DNA from: Craterostigma plantagineum | Taxonomy: Eukaryota; Streptophyta; Magnoliopsida; Lamiales; Linderniaceae | DNA length: 64,000 bases | Direction of reading: 5' to 3' | Assembly: GCA_027422505.1 (NCBI GenBank) | Contig: JAPQWV010000051.1 | Location: 5,051,501-5,115,500, forward strand | Shown: positions 47,558-59,924 of the stretch, in pieces | Position numbering within the stretch: the first letter of the stretch is position 1 | Layout: each line of letters starts with the position of its first letter | The notes under the pieces: model-generated | The model's database searches: none | What the model saw: only the letters and a program-made list of their open reading frames with translations | What the model was told of the DNA's origin: nothing | Made by a program: the position numbers and the translations under genes

Positions 47558-49000
47558 GTTACTGCTGATTCATGTATACAGATTAGCTCTGTTTTTTGTT
47601 CTGAGATTGATTCTTACACTGTAACTTCTTGGCGACTGTTGAGCCTATAAACGGTGATAAAAACCTCGAGCTCACTTCTTCATGTTCCTCTGATTCTCGG
47701 TCATCTCGTTTACAACATTTTGTCACGCTCCGAAGGACCGACCGATTCTTTCTTTTCGTTTCATGAGAAAGATGTATTTTAGGTGATAAAGATGAGTTTA
47801 GGGCTTCTAAAATAATTAGGGGCTAATAGGTGTTTTTCCAGTCCATTAATGAATTATGCTACTCAACCAAACAAGATATTATTTTATTTATATTGTGTTT
47901 GCAAAAGTGTACTATAATGCTTAAATATGCTTTTGGTAGGGTGCCTATTTTATAATGGGCTTGAAATTTATTATTAATGGGTAACAGACCAAACGCAGCC
48001 GTTAGATCGAGAAAGAAACTTTCTAGGCTTGAAATTGAAATAATTTTGCAGACATTATTCTTGTCATTATAACCCACTAGTAAAAAAGTATACATATATA
48101 TATGATGATCTTGTCACAAACTTCACATTTTGAATTGTTATTTTATAACAATTTTCTGACATTCTAACTTAAAAAGGTCTTGTGTGGTGAATAGAGTCCC
48201 ATATCTGAATATGAGGTTCAGAAACATGAAAACAGAAAGAATTAGAGAATTTCTTTAAATTTTTGTGACCTCCTTCTTGTAAACAAATGGAGGCCCAAAG
48301 TTGATCATTAATAAATGCTACTATAGAATTTATTTTAATTATTTTAAGCGCATTTTCTCAATTAGGGTATCAGCCAGAAAGCGGTGGTCCCAGAAATTTC
48401 GGATTTCTACACTTAAATACCTATTGACATAAAAAAATTGACATGTCAGTACATTGTCAGCGATCTGTATCTCTTAGGTACCTATTTCAAACTTTTCTTG
48501 CACTTACCTAATGGACGAAATAGCCTTATTAGAACATGATATTACAATTTTACCTAGCTTTTAACTTATTATAAAAAAAACAGAAAAATTAAACCAAAGA
48601 CACTGGACGATCATATCCCAGCCTAATCTGTACTGATCTTTCTTGCAACCAATTCATGATATCTCCCTTCCCAAATAGACACGATCTTGTGAAGGTATAT
48701 TGCCTCGCCAACCGATTCTCGACATCTCTTGCATGTGACGGTGAGTTTGGTATTGTTTTATTTTGAGTCGTGTTTTCAGTTATATGCTAAATTCGGATAA
48801 ATTAGTGTGATTAGGAATTCGACGACTTGATTGATTATGGGCTTTTTATCTCGGTTAACACTTTGAGATTTCTATGTAAAAAATGGGGTTTTATGGGTTT
48901 TTCGGTGTTTAAAATTTGGTCCCGATTATACTTTGGTTAGGGTTGTTTTCGCTTGGATATAGATTGACATCGATCTATGTTGTCCTAAGGATTTGTTTAT
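47558..49000. other. Intergenic, AT-rich
   Basis: No gene recognised. Near 48420-48520 there are GGTACCTA-type phrases similar to those nested in the MITE at 23003-23455, so a diverged relative may be present. Confidence 0.35.
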
Positions 49001-49070
49001 GGGCCATAAAATTATTGTTATACATTTGGTACGATGTATGCTTGATAGTTAACCATACATATGCTTTTAC

Positions 49071-49140
49071 AGCGGTACTCCTTGTTTTATTAGTTTGGTA
49101 CTCCTTGTTTCATTAGTTTGGTACTCCTTATTTCAGTAGT
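49071..49140. repeat. Three short tandem units (GGTACTCCTTGTTTCATTAG type)
   Basis: A phrase of about 25 bases occurs three times in a row with minor changes. It sits at the left edge of a GTAC-rich region running to about 50960. Confidence 0.75.
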
Positions 49141-50014
49141 TTTGTATTTCATGTTTGAAACGCATAGTAGTGTATGTTAATAATGTTGCGATTTTTTTGT
49201 ATACGGATTATGCACGGACAACGCGAGAAAGGATTGACCCCTTATTAGCGAGTTATGTCCAAAACAAGAAAAGAAACTTGGTCAGAATATCGCTGCTGCT
49301 CGCACATTAAAAGTGAGTAAGTCTTCGAGCGTGGCATAATTGCCGTACTTGTAGAGAAGCCGTATTGACATAGCGTCCGTATTAAACACGTATTTTTGTT
49401 ACTGCTTTTCTCCCAACACCCTTTTAGTTGCTCTTTTGTATGGTAATAGCACATTCTTTTGTCCAAACGATGCTAGTAGGTTATGTCACATTTTTTTGTC
49501 CAGATGTGTCAATAGGATAAGCTCATTCTTTTGTCCAAATGATGTCAATAGGTTATCCACACTTGTGATGTCAATGTGTGGATGGAAAACTTGTGTTGTA
49601 TGTTCATGATGGTATGTAACATGTGGTACGCCATATGGTTAAAAAAAGGTACTGTAATATATGCCAACAAAGTATTATATTATATTTAACAAATGTACTA
49701 TTTTTTAGAGGGTACGATATCCTTTCAGAAATAGGTACCATATAAATGTGAAGTAAGAGTACAGTAACATTACTTGGAGATATTTCCTCAATAAATAAGC
49801 CCGCATATGTAAATGAAAGTCTATGATGTTGTTAGAGATAATTTTTGACAATTTTCTATCACGATTGGACATGTTTCTTACATACGATGTACTAAATCAC
49901 GAAAAGACGACTACTCTGACATGTCGGTTCCTTTCAAAAGATGTTTGATATTCGTAGTACCAATATATAGATGTTCATAGTACCAATACATAAATACCAA
50001 TATATAAATTGTTC
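49141..50014. other. GTAC-rich intergenic DNA
   Basis: Many scattered TAGTACC / GGTACC phrases and no coding signal. It is probably a decayed part of the tandem array that follows. Confidence 0.35.
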
Positions 50015-50831
50015 GTAGTACCATAACGTATACTAGTGTAGTACCATATGTAGGTTACTTATAATATCTTTTTCGTACCACGTTTTTAATTATCGAAAAC
50101 ACGTAAATTATTGTGCAAATAAGACATGTGAACTTCCAAAATATGGCACCTAACGGTAACGTATAACGTAAACACTAACTTCCAATAGATAAAAAAAATC
50201 TTTATTATATAGTAAGATGTTCTTACTAGTATCATATTAAGTAGAAAGAAAGTTTTCAATGTAATAATCATAATTGTAAATTTTAACCCAACAATATTGT
50301 ACCAAATTATCTATATAGCACCTATAACTATGGTAACATGCTGATAAAAAATAATTCGAACGGCATCGACAAACTCTTACCCTAATTTGTAATACCGATA
50401 TACAGATGATTGTAGTAACAATATGTAGATGTTGGTAGTACCATAACATATGCTAGTGTAGTACCATGCGTAGGTTACCTGTACTATCTGTCTCGTACCA
50501 CGTTTTTAATTATCGAAAACACGTAGATTATTGTGAAAATAAGGCATGAGAACTTCCAAATACGGAAGACAATAAAAAATTAACACACGGTAATATAAAA
50601 CGTAAACACTAACTTCCATAGATAAAAAATCTCGACTCTATAGTAAGACGTTCTTACTAGTATAATATTAAGTAGTAAGAAACTTTGCGTTTCAATGTAA
50701 TAATCATAATTCCAAATATTAAGCCACCAATATTGATACCAAATATAATACCTATAACTATGATAACATAATCACTGGCCAAATATAATTCGAACGACGT
50801 CGAAGACGCTTATCCCAACTTGTAGTATCAG

Positions 50832-50864
<33 letters not shown>

Positions 50865-50960
50865 ATATATATATATTTGTAGTACCAGATGTTTATAGTA
50901 CCATAAGATACGCTAGTGTAGTACTCTACATAACCAGATTGAAGTACCTTATTAAGATGT
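50015..50960. repeat. Approximately 420-bp tandem repeat, two full units and a partial third
   Basis: GTAGTACCATAAC...CTAGTGTAGTACC starts units at 50015, 50435 and about 50895. Units 1 and 2 share long stretches, such as CGTACCACGTTTTTAATTAT and TAAACACTAACTTCCA. The third is shifted by a (TA)n expansion at about 50831-50875 and stops early. This may be a fragment of a satellite or a transposon subrepeat. Confidence 0.8.
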
Positions 50961-51267
50961 CATATGGTATCATTCAGAAGTAGTTTCTAGTAACGAATAT
51001 TTTAAAAAAATTCTCTAACATTCTGTCATGCTAGATAATGACTTTATTTTTAACAAGATATGAAAAAAGGATTCTTGTATTCCATCTTAAGTGATCGAGT
51101 ACACGTTTATATCATATATAGACAAAAGCTCGAAATCCTACGCACTAATTACTCTATCTATTCCCTAATTATACGGCCTAAAGACAGGAAAATATACACA
51201 TGTGATCTATACCATATATATACATCATATATTTAATAATACAATCTATACCATATATATAAATATA
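50961..51267 (-). repeat. Probable 3' LTR region of the second copia element
   Basis: Left of 51267 the minus strand reads ACTTGAGAGGGGG (a polypurine tract at about 51285-51273) and then AT-rich sequence including TTTCCTGTCTTTAGG and AATACAAGAATCC, both common in copia LTRs. The outer LTR end was not fixed. Confidence 0.5.
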
Positions 51268-51779
51268 TCAATACCCCCTCTCAAGTTGGTGCTTGAAGGC
51301 CACGAACGCCCAACTTCCGTAACAAATACCGAATTGACCTAAACCAAGGGCCTTCGTAAATTTATCTGCCAACTGATCCTTACTCTGTATAAAGTGGGTT
51401 GCAATGGTGCCACGCTGCACTTCATCAAGACCAAAATGACAATCAATCTCGATATGAGTAGTACGCTCGTGAAAGACGGAATTAGCTGCGATATGCAGAG
51501 CAGCTTGACTGTCACAATAAAGATGCATCGGTCGAGAATGATCAATACCAAGAAATAACAGCAATCCTTTCAACCACCACGAGTAGTCATAGCCATAGAT
51601 CGGTACTCTGCTTCGGCCGAGGATCGTGAGATGGTATGTTGTTTCTTCGTCTTCCAAGCAATAGGTGAATTACCCAAAACGATGAAGTAGCCCGTGAGAG
51701 AACTACGAGTCAATGGGCAGCTAGCCCAATCCGAATCACAATATCCCCACAGTGTCAAGTCACAGTCAGAGCGCAACAA
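51268..51779 (-). pseudogene. Copia RNase H domain, frameshifted
   Basis: GYCDSDWASCPLTRSSLTGY and [11 protein letters not shown] mark RNase H. A shift near 51570 moves the second half ([13 protein letters not shown] ... HIEIDCHF) into another frame. Confidence 0.85.
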
Positions 51780-51785
51780 TACACC

Positions 51786-52703
51786 TTATCCAGGATGTCC
51801 CTTCAAATATCGAACTATGCGCAAGGCAGTTGACCAATGAGTTTCACGAGAAGCATGCATGAACTGAGCGAGGACATGCACCCCATACGATAACTCAGGG
51901 CGTGTCAGCGTCAAATAGATCAAACGTCCCACCAATCGCCGATATTTACCCGGATCCACCATGAGTGCATCATCAGTCAAAGCCAAGCGGTGATTTTGTT
52001 CAACAGGGAAATGAGACGGCTTTGCGCCCAACAAGCCTGTTTCACTAACAATATCCAAAATATATTTACGCTGAGACAAAAATATTCCCTGCCGATTACG
52101 AGCAACCTCGACTCCTAGAAAATATTTCAATTTCCCCAAGTCCTTCATATGGAAACAAGAACTCAAATAGTCCTTAAATCGTTGTATCGCAGCAATATTA
52201 TCACCACCAATCACAAGGTCATCAACATAAACCAAGACATACAACTGCACTCCTGGCCGACACAAAGAAAACAAAGAATAATCAGAGTTAGACTGTGAGA
52301 ATCCGTACGCTTTCAAAATGCCAGTCAGCTTAGAAAACCAGCAGCGAGGAGCCTGCCGCAAACCATAAAGAGATTTGCGCAATCGACATACGACACCAGG
52401 TTGAGATGACTTAAACCCCGGAGGCAAGCGCATGTAGACTTCCTCACTTAAATCACCATGCAGAAATGCATTGTAAACGTCCATCTTATGTAACTCCCAT
52501 CCCTTGGCTGCAGCCGTAGATAGAAAGACTCTCACCGTCACCATTTTAGCCACGGGAGCAAATGTCTCCTGATAATCAATACCTTCAGTCTGATTATTGC
52601 CAAGTATCAGGCGAGCCTTGTATCGTTCAACCGTGCCGTCAGAATTATATTTAATCTTATACACCCATTTACTTCCAATCGCTTTCTTGCCAGGAGGCAA
52701 CAC
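51786..52703 (-). pseudogene. Copia reverse transcriptase, long open part
   Basis: A 305-codon open stretch includes GSKWVYKIKYNSDG, DYQETFAPVAK, the catalytic-region KMDVYNAFLHGDL, LRKSLYGLRQAPRCW and YVDDLVIGG, then the connection domain ending RIVRYLKGHPG. The catalytic YVDD is intact, but the polyprotein is interrupted on both sides. Confidence 0.9.
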
Positions 52704-52724
52704 ATCAAGCGTCCAGGTTCCACT

Positions 52725-55195
52725 CTATTCCAAGGCTGAAATCTCTGCAGCCATGGCCTGTCTCCACTGAGGGTCTCTCACTGCTTCAGCATAATATCGC
52801 GGCTCAAAACCTCCTATCACTGCTGCTAAGAAGGCTCGATGACGAATAGATAAGTTGTCACAAGAAATGTTATATGTTAGAGGATAAGGCGTACTTGAAG
52901 ACGCGACTGGATTGGGAGATACGAGACAAGGGCTATCACACCGAGCAGAATAACTAACATAATCGGTCAATCTGGGATCGTTGTTTCTGCCTATGACCAC
53001 GTCCCAACAATTCAGGCTCATCAACCAACCCCCCATCGTGACCACTCTCATCGACCAACCCACCGTCTTGGCCACTCTCACCCCCTGGGTTCCACAGTCG
53101 TTGTACTATCTCCAGGAAAAGTATTCTCATCTACGTCATTTTCACCCTTCCCATGCTCAACAACCTCGTCCACCACACAGTCGAGTTCAGAGCGAACAAC
53201 GGTTGAAACCTCTAAGTCATGAGCCACATCACTCTGAGTGTTTGCAAAAGGGAACTCACCTTCAGAAAATATCACATCTCAAGACACAAAGAACTCCAAG
53301 GCCTCAAGATCATATAACGACCAACCTTTCTTTCCAAATGGATATCCCACGAACACACATCTCCGACTTTGACTGGCAAACTTATCTCGATCTCTATTCA
53401 ACGACTTAGCATAACAGAGACAACCAAACACCCGCAACTGCGCATAATCAGGAGGTTTGCCAAACAAGCACTCGAAACGGTGTCTTGTCCTCCAAAATTT
53501 TACCTGGTGTCCGATTTATCAAATAACCTACAGTCAGGACTCATTGTCCCCAAAATTCAATAGGTAAATGCACCTGAAAATGCAGGGCTCTCACAACATT
53601 TAGAATATGCCGATGTTTCCTCTCGACACGTCCATTTTGCTGTGGGGTTCCAACCATTGTTTTAAATAGCGTGAGGTAGCACGCTATCGCGTATTTTCGG
53701 GACAAAACGCGTCAACGCGTACTAAAAATTGCATTTTTCCCTAAAAGCTTACGCTTTTTTTTTTTTACGCTTTTTTACACTTTATTATGCATTTTTTACG
53801 CTTTTTGCGCTATTTTTTAAAATCTCATGCTGTATTGATTAAAATCAACTGTGTAATTCGTAAATTTATTCATAATAATGTGGTCATGTTAAGACTAATT
53901 TTGGAATAGTAATACATCGATGAATTGTGTAACATAGTTAAAGTACAATTGAAAATATTAATAAATTTACATCGACAAGTCTTTCCATTATCCACAGAAA
54001 ATTAATAGTGCAAAAAATATTGGTTATTTATTTTTTAAAGTAATTTTGCATAAATTTATAATAATATTCGATAAAAAAGATTTAATAATTTGAAAACATA
54101 AATTTATTAGTTAAAAAAAATATTGATTATTTAATCTCATAACTACAATAATGACAAAAAATAACCAACATAGCATATTTATATTTATTATATATTATAT
54201 ATAATTTATTACATTATATATATATATAATGTAATAAATTACCCGAAATATTCACGCGCGCTACGCTATTTACGCTACGCGCTATCGGCACTAAAACGCG
54301 ACACACTATGCTATACGCTTTCTAAAACATTGGTTCCAACACAAGAGGTTTGGTGTATTACTCCATTCTGAGCAAAGTAATCACTTAGGCACGTATATTC
54401 GGTCCCATTATCGCTACGAATAATCTTGATCTCTTTGTTATGTTGTCTTTTAACCATCGCAAAAAATCTTTGGAGCGTTTCACCAACTTCAGATTTATCC
54501 ACCAACAAATAGATCCAAACTGCTCTTGAAAAATCATCAACGATGGTTAGAAAGTAGGAAGAACCACAAGAAGACTTGACTTTGTAGGGTCCCCACAAGT
54601 CACAATGAATCAAGTCAAAACTCGAGCATGCTTTATTATTACTCAAGGGAAAAACGTCTCTACTATGCTTTGCCCTTATACACATGTCACACACTTTATT
54701 CGACTCATCAGAACTACTCACACCAACATGCGGCAAACTACCAACAACTTTTGATGACGGATGGCCCAATCGCTTGTACCACAAATCATTGGAAGTCGAG
54801 AGTCTCGCAACATGCGCCTTTACATCTGCTACAGGTGTGAGATAGTATAGCACCTGTCGTCTCTCACCCATGCCAATCACTGTCCTCGTACTGGGGTCCT
54901 GCACAACACAATACAATTTCGTAAACGTAATTTCACAATTCAATTCATCAATCAGTTGTGACACCGAGAGTAAGTTGCAATTCAAGCGCGGAACATGCAA
55001 CACATTGTCAGACTTCAAATTTTTTCCAACATTCACCATCCCTTCTTGCGTCACCATTACTTCGCCAACATCCGGTAAGCCCACAACACAACCAACAATG
55101 TCACGTAGTTGCATCGGACATTGCGAAATTCCCGTCATATGACGTGACGCCCCTGAATCAGTGGTACCCGGTTTGTATGAGTTTAGCAAACTCAT
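52725..55195 (-). pseudogene. Copia protease and integrase, broken and interrupted
   Basis: From 55195: the protease-like TTDSGASRHMTG, then the integrase zinc region LWYKRLGHPSSKV ... CDMCIRAKHSR, HCDLWGPY and RSDNGTEYTC (the two Asp). The MITE at 53655-54332 cuts the core before the Glu region. Beyond it are LRVFGCLCYAKS and CVFVGYPFGKKGW at 53467-53279 and a low-complexity linker. Several stops are present. Confidence 0.85.
53655..54332. mobile_element. hAT MITE with 8-bp target duplication, nested in copia integrase
   Basis: Starts CATTGTTTTAAATAGCG and ends CGCTTTCTAAAACATTG (inverted match 14/17), flanked by GTTCCAAC at 53647-53654 and 54333-54340. The ends carry many TAGCGT/ACGCTA motifs. 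Near the right the AT-rich centre has a strong hairpin around TTTATTACATTATATATA / ATATAATGTAATAAATT (about 54204-54240). Confidence 0.93.
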
Positions 55196-55250
55196 AAATG
55201 CGTTCCATTGCTCGACGTTCGGTTGATGTTGCTGACTGACTGTCTGATGT

Positions 55251-56664
55251 TGTTGATAAGTTAGGATTTTACGCTATTTTTATACCCCGTAAAAGCGTAT
55301 TTTCGATCGTTAATTATTATAATATACTTGAATATCTCATGTTACGTGATAACTCTTATTTTGTAGACATGAGAGCAAAAAGGACCAAAGAGGGCATTAT
55401 CAAATCAAGTTTTATTAAAATCATCAAGGCCAGATCCGTATTCCCAAGCCCATAAAAGTATAAAATCAGCCCAAGCCAGCAAATGGGAGGCATCACGTGA
55501 CACCAAGGCAGATAGTATGGCACGCAATTCGAGGCGACTCCAAGACAAATAGTTGAATGATTTTGCAGCTATCTCACGCGAGGAAGGAAAAGAAGCATTG
55601 ACCAATTCAAACTTTGAATATATAAATATATGCTAGAAGATTCGGCCCATCAATATAAGATGCGGTGGAATATTTCCTATAAATATGCGGCTGGAGTAAA
55701 GAAAAGGGGGAGAGAACCGATTGCTGAAATAAAAAGAGAGCGGCGAAGGGGCTTTGGGCAGCAAATAAAACGACGGCACTGTACGGCTGAAAGAAGAAAA
55801 TAAAAGAGCTACGACGAAGGAGACGATCGACGCTTGCGAGGCGTTTCTTCCGTAAAGGCGAAGTTTATATTATTTCTCTATTATGTCTGAATTGAATATT
55901 TGTGTTTTTATTTTATTAATATGATAGCTTAGATTATTTTGTGATTAAGGTCATGGTAGGCCGAATAATGACTACGTATTAATATTTTTCTTATCCTATT
56001 TGATCGTGTGAATCGAGTCATGTGTTCTTTGTTTGCGCTTAATGCTTGTGTATGCCTGATCAACATATGCATGTTTATTTGATTGGTTTATGAGACGGAC
56101 AAAGTGATTAGACCGATTAGAACGATAACATCGAACATCACTACGTAAAACCGACCAGAGATGGAATTCGGTTTCGTATGTGTGGTTTCCGAATCCTTAA
56201 GCGCCGAAAGCGTTTGAGCTCGGGGAATTTCATAGAGATTGAATGCATGCGTGAAACTACAATCCTATAGACATATACGGGTTGGTTCTCTATTGCATAG
56301 GATCGCTATTGCGGGACAAACGAGTAGCGATTGTCTTAGGAAATTTTACCTTGACTGAGATTCATGATGGTTAGATAGGATAGATTTTATGAAACGTAGG
56401 AATTATTTGTGCTGAACATGTGCCTTAGTCACTCGTCGTCAATTGATTTTTATCTCATCTATTTTATTTGCGTCTATTCTATTATTTGCGCTTTTATCTC
56501 GTTTAATTAAACCATCAAAACTATAAAAATTCCATTAGTCTAAATTAGAATTAGGAATATTTTCTTAGAATTAATCGAGCTGTCTTCGTGGATCGATACT
56601 CGGACTTCGTCCGTTTTATACTACTTGCACGACCTAGTACACTTGCTAGTATTTGAGCGTGTCA
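55251..56664 (+). repeat. Athila-type 5' LTR
   Basis: 1414 bases, TGTTGATAAG ... GAGCGTGTCA. The start is fixed by alignment with 63489. The end is set by the CA just before the primer binding site. Confidence 0.88.
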
Positions 56665-56670
56665 AGTTTT

Positions 56671-56688
56671 TGGCGCCGTTGCCGGGGA
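56671..56688 (+). other. Primer binding site (tRNA-Asp)
   Basis: TGGCGCCGTTGCCGGGGA complements the 3' end of plant tRNA-Asp including CCA. It lies 6 bases after the LTR. This primer choice is characteristic of Athila elements. Confidence 0.9.
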
Positions 56689-56831
56689 TAACTATATATT
56701 AATTTTAGGATTTATTCTGATTTTTAGTTTAGACGTTTTATTTCTCGTTTATTATTATTATTATTATTTTCTATTTTTGCCAATTCGCTTACGCTGATTT
56801 TTCATCTTTTGCAGATAATTCCTATTAGTGC

Positions 56832-58470
56832 ATGACACGAAGCTCGAGGAACGTACCATTGCTATTTGACGCAGAGATTGAAGCGACGTGTCGGCGAAAC
56901 AATCGAAATCGAAGACTGAGAATGGACAATCAAGAACACGAGGAAGAACAGATGGTTCCGCCACGGCCCACTTTACTAAGTCGAACGCTTCCAGGAATTT
57001 TCGATGACAGCGACCCGATTGCCATCCCGCCTGGACCAAATAATCATTTTGAGATTAAACCCGTTACTATACAGATGGTGACGGGTTCAGCACAGTTTCA
57101 TGGGCTTACAAACGAGGACGCAAATTCACATATTTTGAAATTTACCCAAATCTGCAGAACTATTAAGTATCCAGGCGTCTCTATGGAAGTGATAAAACTG
57201 ACATTTTTTCCCTTTTCTTTGACAGGTAGGCGTCTGAATGGTTCTCATCATTGCCACATGCATCTATCACTAGTTGGGAGCAACTAGTGGAGTGCTTTTT
57301 GGGCAAATATTACCCACTGTCACGGACCAGCGAAATTAGGAGCCAGCTAGTAAACTTCAAACAAGAAGGTGGCGAATCTCTGAGCGATGCATGGAGCAGA
57401 TACAAGAGCCTTCTGAGACAATGCCCGAACCACACCATACCCCTGAGCGTTCAGATGCAGTCATTCTTTTTAGGACTGAGCACGCCAAATAAAAGAATCG
57501 TCGATGGCGGGTGCACACAAAATTTTATGGAGTTAGGCGACGAGGAAGCACTCCAAGCCATCGAGCGAATCGCAGCCTACCCAGCGAGATATACTGAGCA
57601 TGATCTGGACCGACGGGCGGCTGGGGTACACGAGATAAGTAGCTCGTTGGAGGCGCAGCTCGAAGCCATACATAAAAGGCTAGACCAGATACACTCCCAG
57701 GACCCTGAGACGGTCAATCACATCCACAATAGGCAAAGGAATGCATACTCCAACACATACGATCCGAACTGGAGAAACCATCCTAATTTGTCGTATGGCA
57801 ACTCGCACTACTTGAAGCCTCCAGGAGTTCAGAATCAACAAATTGAGCCACCAACAAAACAAAAGGCCGACTGGGAGATAGCCTTGGAGAAAATGGCGGC
57901 GGTTCAAGGCGATCAAATCGCAAGACGGAGGAGAGACTCCAGGGTCTAGAAGGGAGAGTTCAGGAAGGTTTCCATGATATACGGGCTGCAATAAAGGACT
58001 TAACAATGCAAATGGGACAGCTCTCACATACAGTGTCAGATCGCAAACCAGGCTCACTCCCAAGCGACACCGAAAAGAACCCTCGAGAGTACGTCAAGGC
58101 CATTAAGCTGAGGAGTGGGAAGACGCTAGAATCAACTCATGAGGCTGAGGAAGTGGAGGAAGCAAAAGAGACGGGAAACGATGATGGGAGCAACATCACG
58201 GTCACTGACACGGCTCATCACGGCCAAAGGAAAGATCAGCTAGCCGAAGAAGTCGAGGACGAGCCAGATCCTCTCGTGGTGGAAAAGAAGGTCGACCCAC
58301 TCCCACCAGTCAAGATTCGACCTCCATATCCCGCTGCATTACGAAGGGGAAAACCGGATAAGCACTTCGAGCGCTTTATTAATATTTTTAGGAAGTTAGA
58401 AATTAACATTCCTTTTTGTGAAGCTCTTTGCAGATTCCGAAGTACGCCAAATTTTTCAAGGAGTTGCTAT
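56832..58470 (+). pseudogene. Athila-type Gag, three frame breaks
   Basis: Starts at the ATG at 56832. The retrotransposon Gag core is spread over two frames: NHFEIKPVTIQMV and FHGLTNEDANSHILKF, then ITSWEQLVECFLGKYYP, LSDAWSRYKSLLRQCPNH and MQSFFLGLS. Shifts occur near 57228 (a G-run one base short), near 57925 and near 58430 (a T-run one base short). The linker 58006-58400 is acidic and proline rich (YVKAIKLRSGKTLE, KIRPPYPAAL), as usual in Athila. Confidence 0.88.
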
Positions 58471-59924
58471 CAAACCGAAACAAGCTAGAGCAATATGGCA
58501 CGATAGCCCTTAACGAAGAATGCTCTGCGGTGCTGCAAAAGAAGCTACCACCAAAGCTCAAAGATAGGGGGAGTTTTTCTATTCCTTGCTCTATTGGCTC
58601 ATTATCATTTACTAATGTTCTTTGTGATTTAGGAGCAAGTATTAATTTATTACCTTTTTTACTTGTGAAAAAGCTAGGGATTGGTGAGCCAAAGCCTACA
58701 TCTACGATCCTCCAACTAGCGGATAGATCGATCACATACCCACGAGGAGTATTGGAGGACGTGTTAGTGAAGGTTGGAGAGCACTACTTCCCAGCCGATT
58801 TCGTGGTACTAGACATGGAAGAGGACACCGACATGCCCCTTATTTTAGGAAGACCGTTTCTAAATACGGCAAGAGCCCTTATTGATGTTGGTAATGGTAA
58901 GCTCATCCTACAGGTTGGGGATGAGAAAGTTATATTTGATGTTTATAAAGCAATGAAGCACCCTCCTGATGATGATTCTTGTTCCTATATTGATAGTATT
59001 GACACATGTGCTCTAGAGCATTTGAATACTTTTAGGAATAAGGAAAACTTGGAAGCATGCCTAGTCGGAGACGAGTCCGAGGAGATGACCGAGACCGTAG
59101 CAAGCTTAGAAGCAAACCCACCTTATCGGAGGTCGGCCAAGCCAAAAGTAGAGCGGCTCGATCGATCATTAGCCACACAACCTCGACCGTCAATAGAGGA
59201 CCCTCCTATTTTAGAACTTAAACCTTTACCTAGTCACCTCAAATATGTTTACCTTGGCGCTCTTGATACTTTACCCGTGATTATTTCTTCCACTTTGACA
59301 GATCTAATGGAGGAAAAGCTAGTGAGGGTGCTAAGAGAACACAAACGAGCATTCGCGTGGAAGGTTGCTGACATCAAGGGGGTAAGCCCGACCGTTTGCA
59401 TGCACAAGATTCTGATGGAAGATTCTTACAAGCCGGTCGCACAACCACAGAGACGCCTAAACCTAGCGATGCAAGAAGTAGTGAAAAAGGAGGTAATTAA
59501 GCTTTTGGACGCATGTATTATCTACCCTATCTCTGATAGCGCGTGGGTTAGTCCGACCCAGGTTGTTCCTAAAAAGGGAGGTATGACCGTTATAAAGAAT
59601 GCCTCTAATGAGTTGATTCCCACGAGAACTGTTACAGGGTGGCGTGTATGCATAGATTATAGAAAATTGAATGATGCCACCCGTAAGGATCATTTCCCCC
59701 TCCCCTTTATTGATCAAATGTTAGAAAGACTAGCTGGACATGAGTTTTACTGCTTTCTAGATGGTTACTCAGGTTATAATCAGATTTCTATAGCGCCCGA
59801 AGATCAGGAAAAGACTACTTTTACTTGTCCTTATGGTACTTTTGCATATAGACGCATGCCATTTGGATTATGCAATGCACCAGCTACTTTTCAGAGATGC
59901 ATGCTTGCTATTTTCATGACATAG
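58428..59924 (+). pseudogene. Athila-type protease and N-terminal reverse transcriptase
   Basis: 498 codons. The aspartic protease motif is LCDLGASINLLP near 58625, followed by DMPLILGRPFLNTA. RT begins around VCMHKILMEDSYKP and includes WRVCIDYRKLN, the catalytic-region FCFLDGYSGYNQI-like block and [19 protein letters not shown]. It stops at 59924 because a T-run near 59914 is one base short of keeping frame. The motifs before the stop look intact. Confidence 0.92.

Larger units (their letters stand above)
51268..55250 (-). mobile_element. Ty1/copia element (Ale/Retrofit-like), decayed, split by other insertions
   Basis: Protease, integrase, RT and RNase H are present in copia order on the minus strand. 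A hAT MITE sits at 53655-54332 and an Athila-type element has landed at 55251 near the Gag/protease junction, so the 5' LTR and most of gag lie beyond the window. Several stops and shifts make it inactive. Confidence 0.88.
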
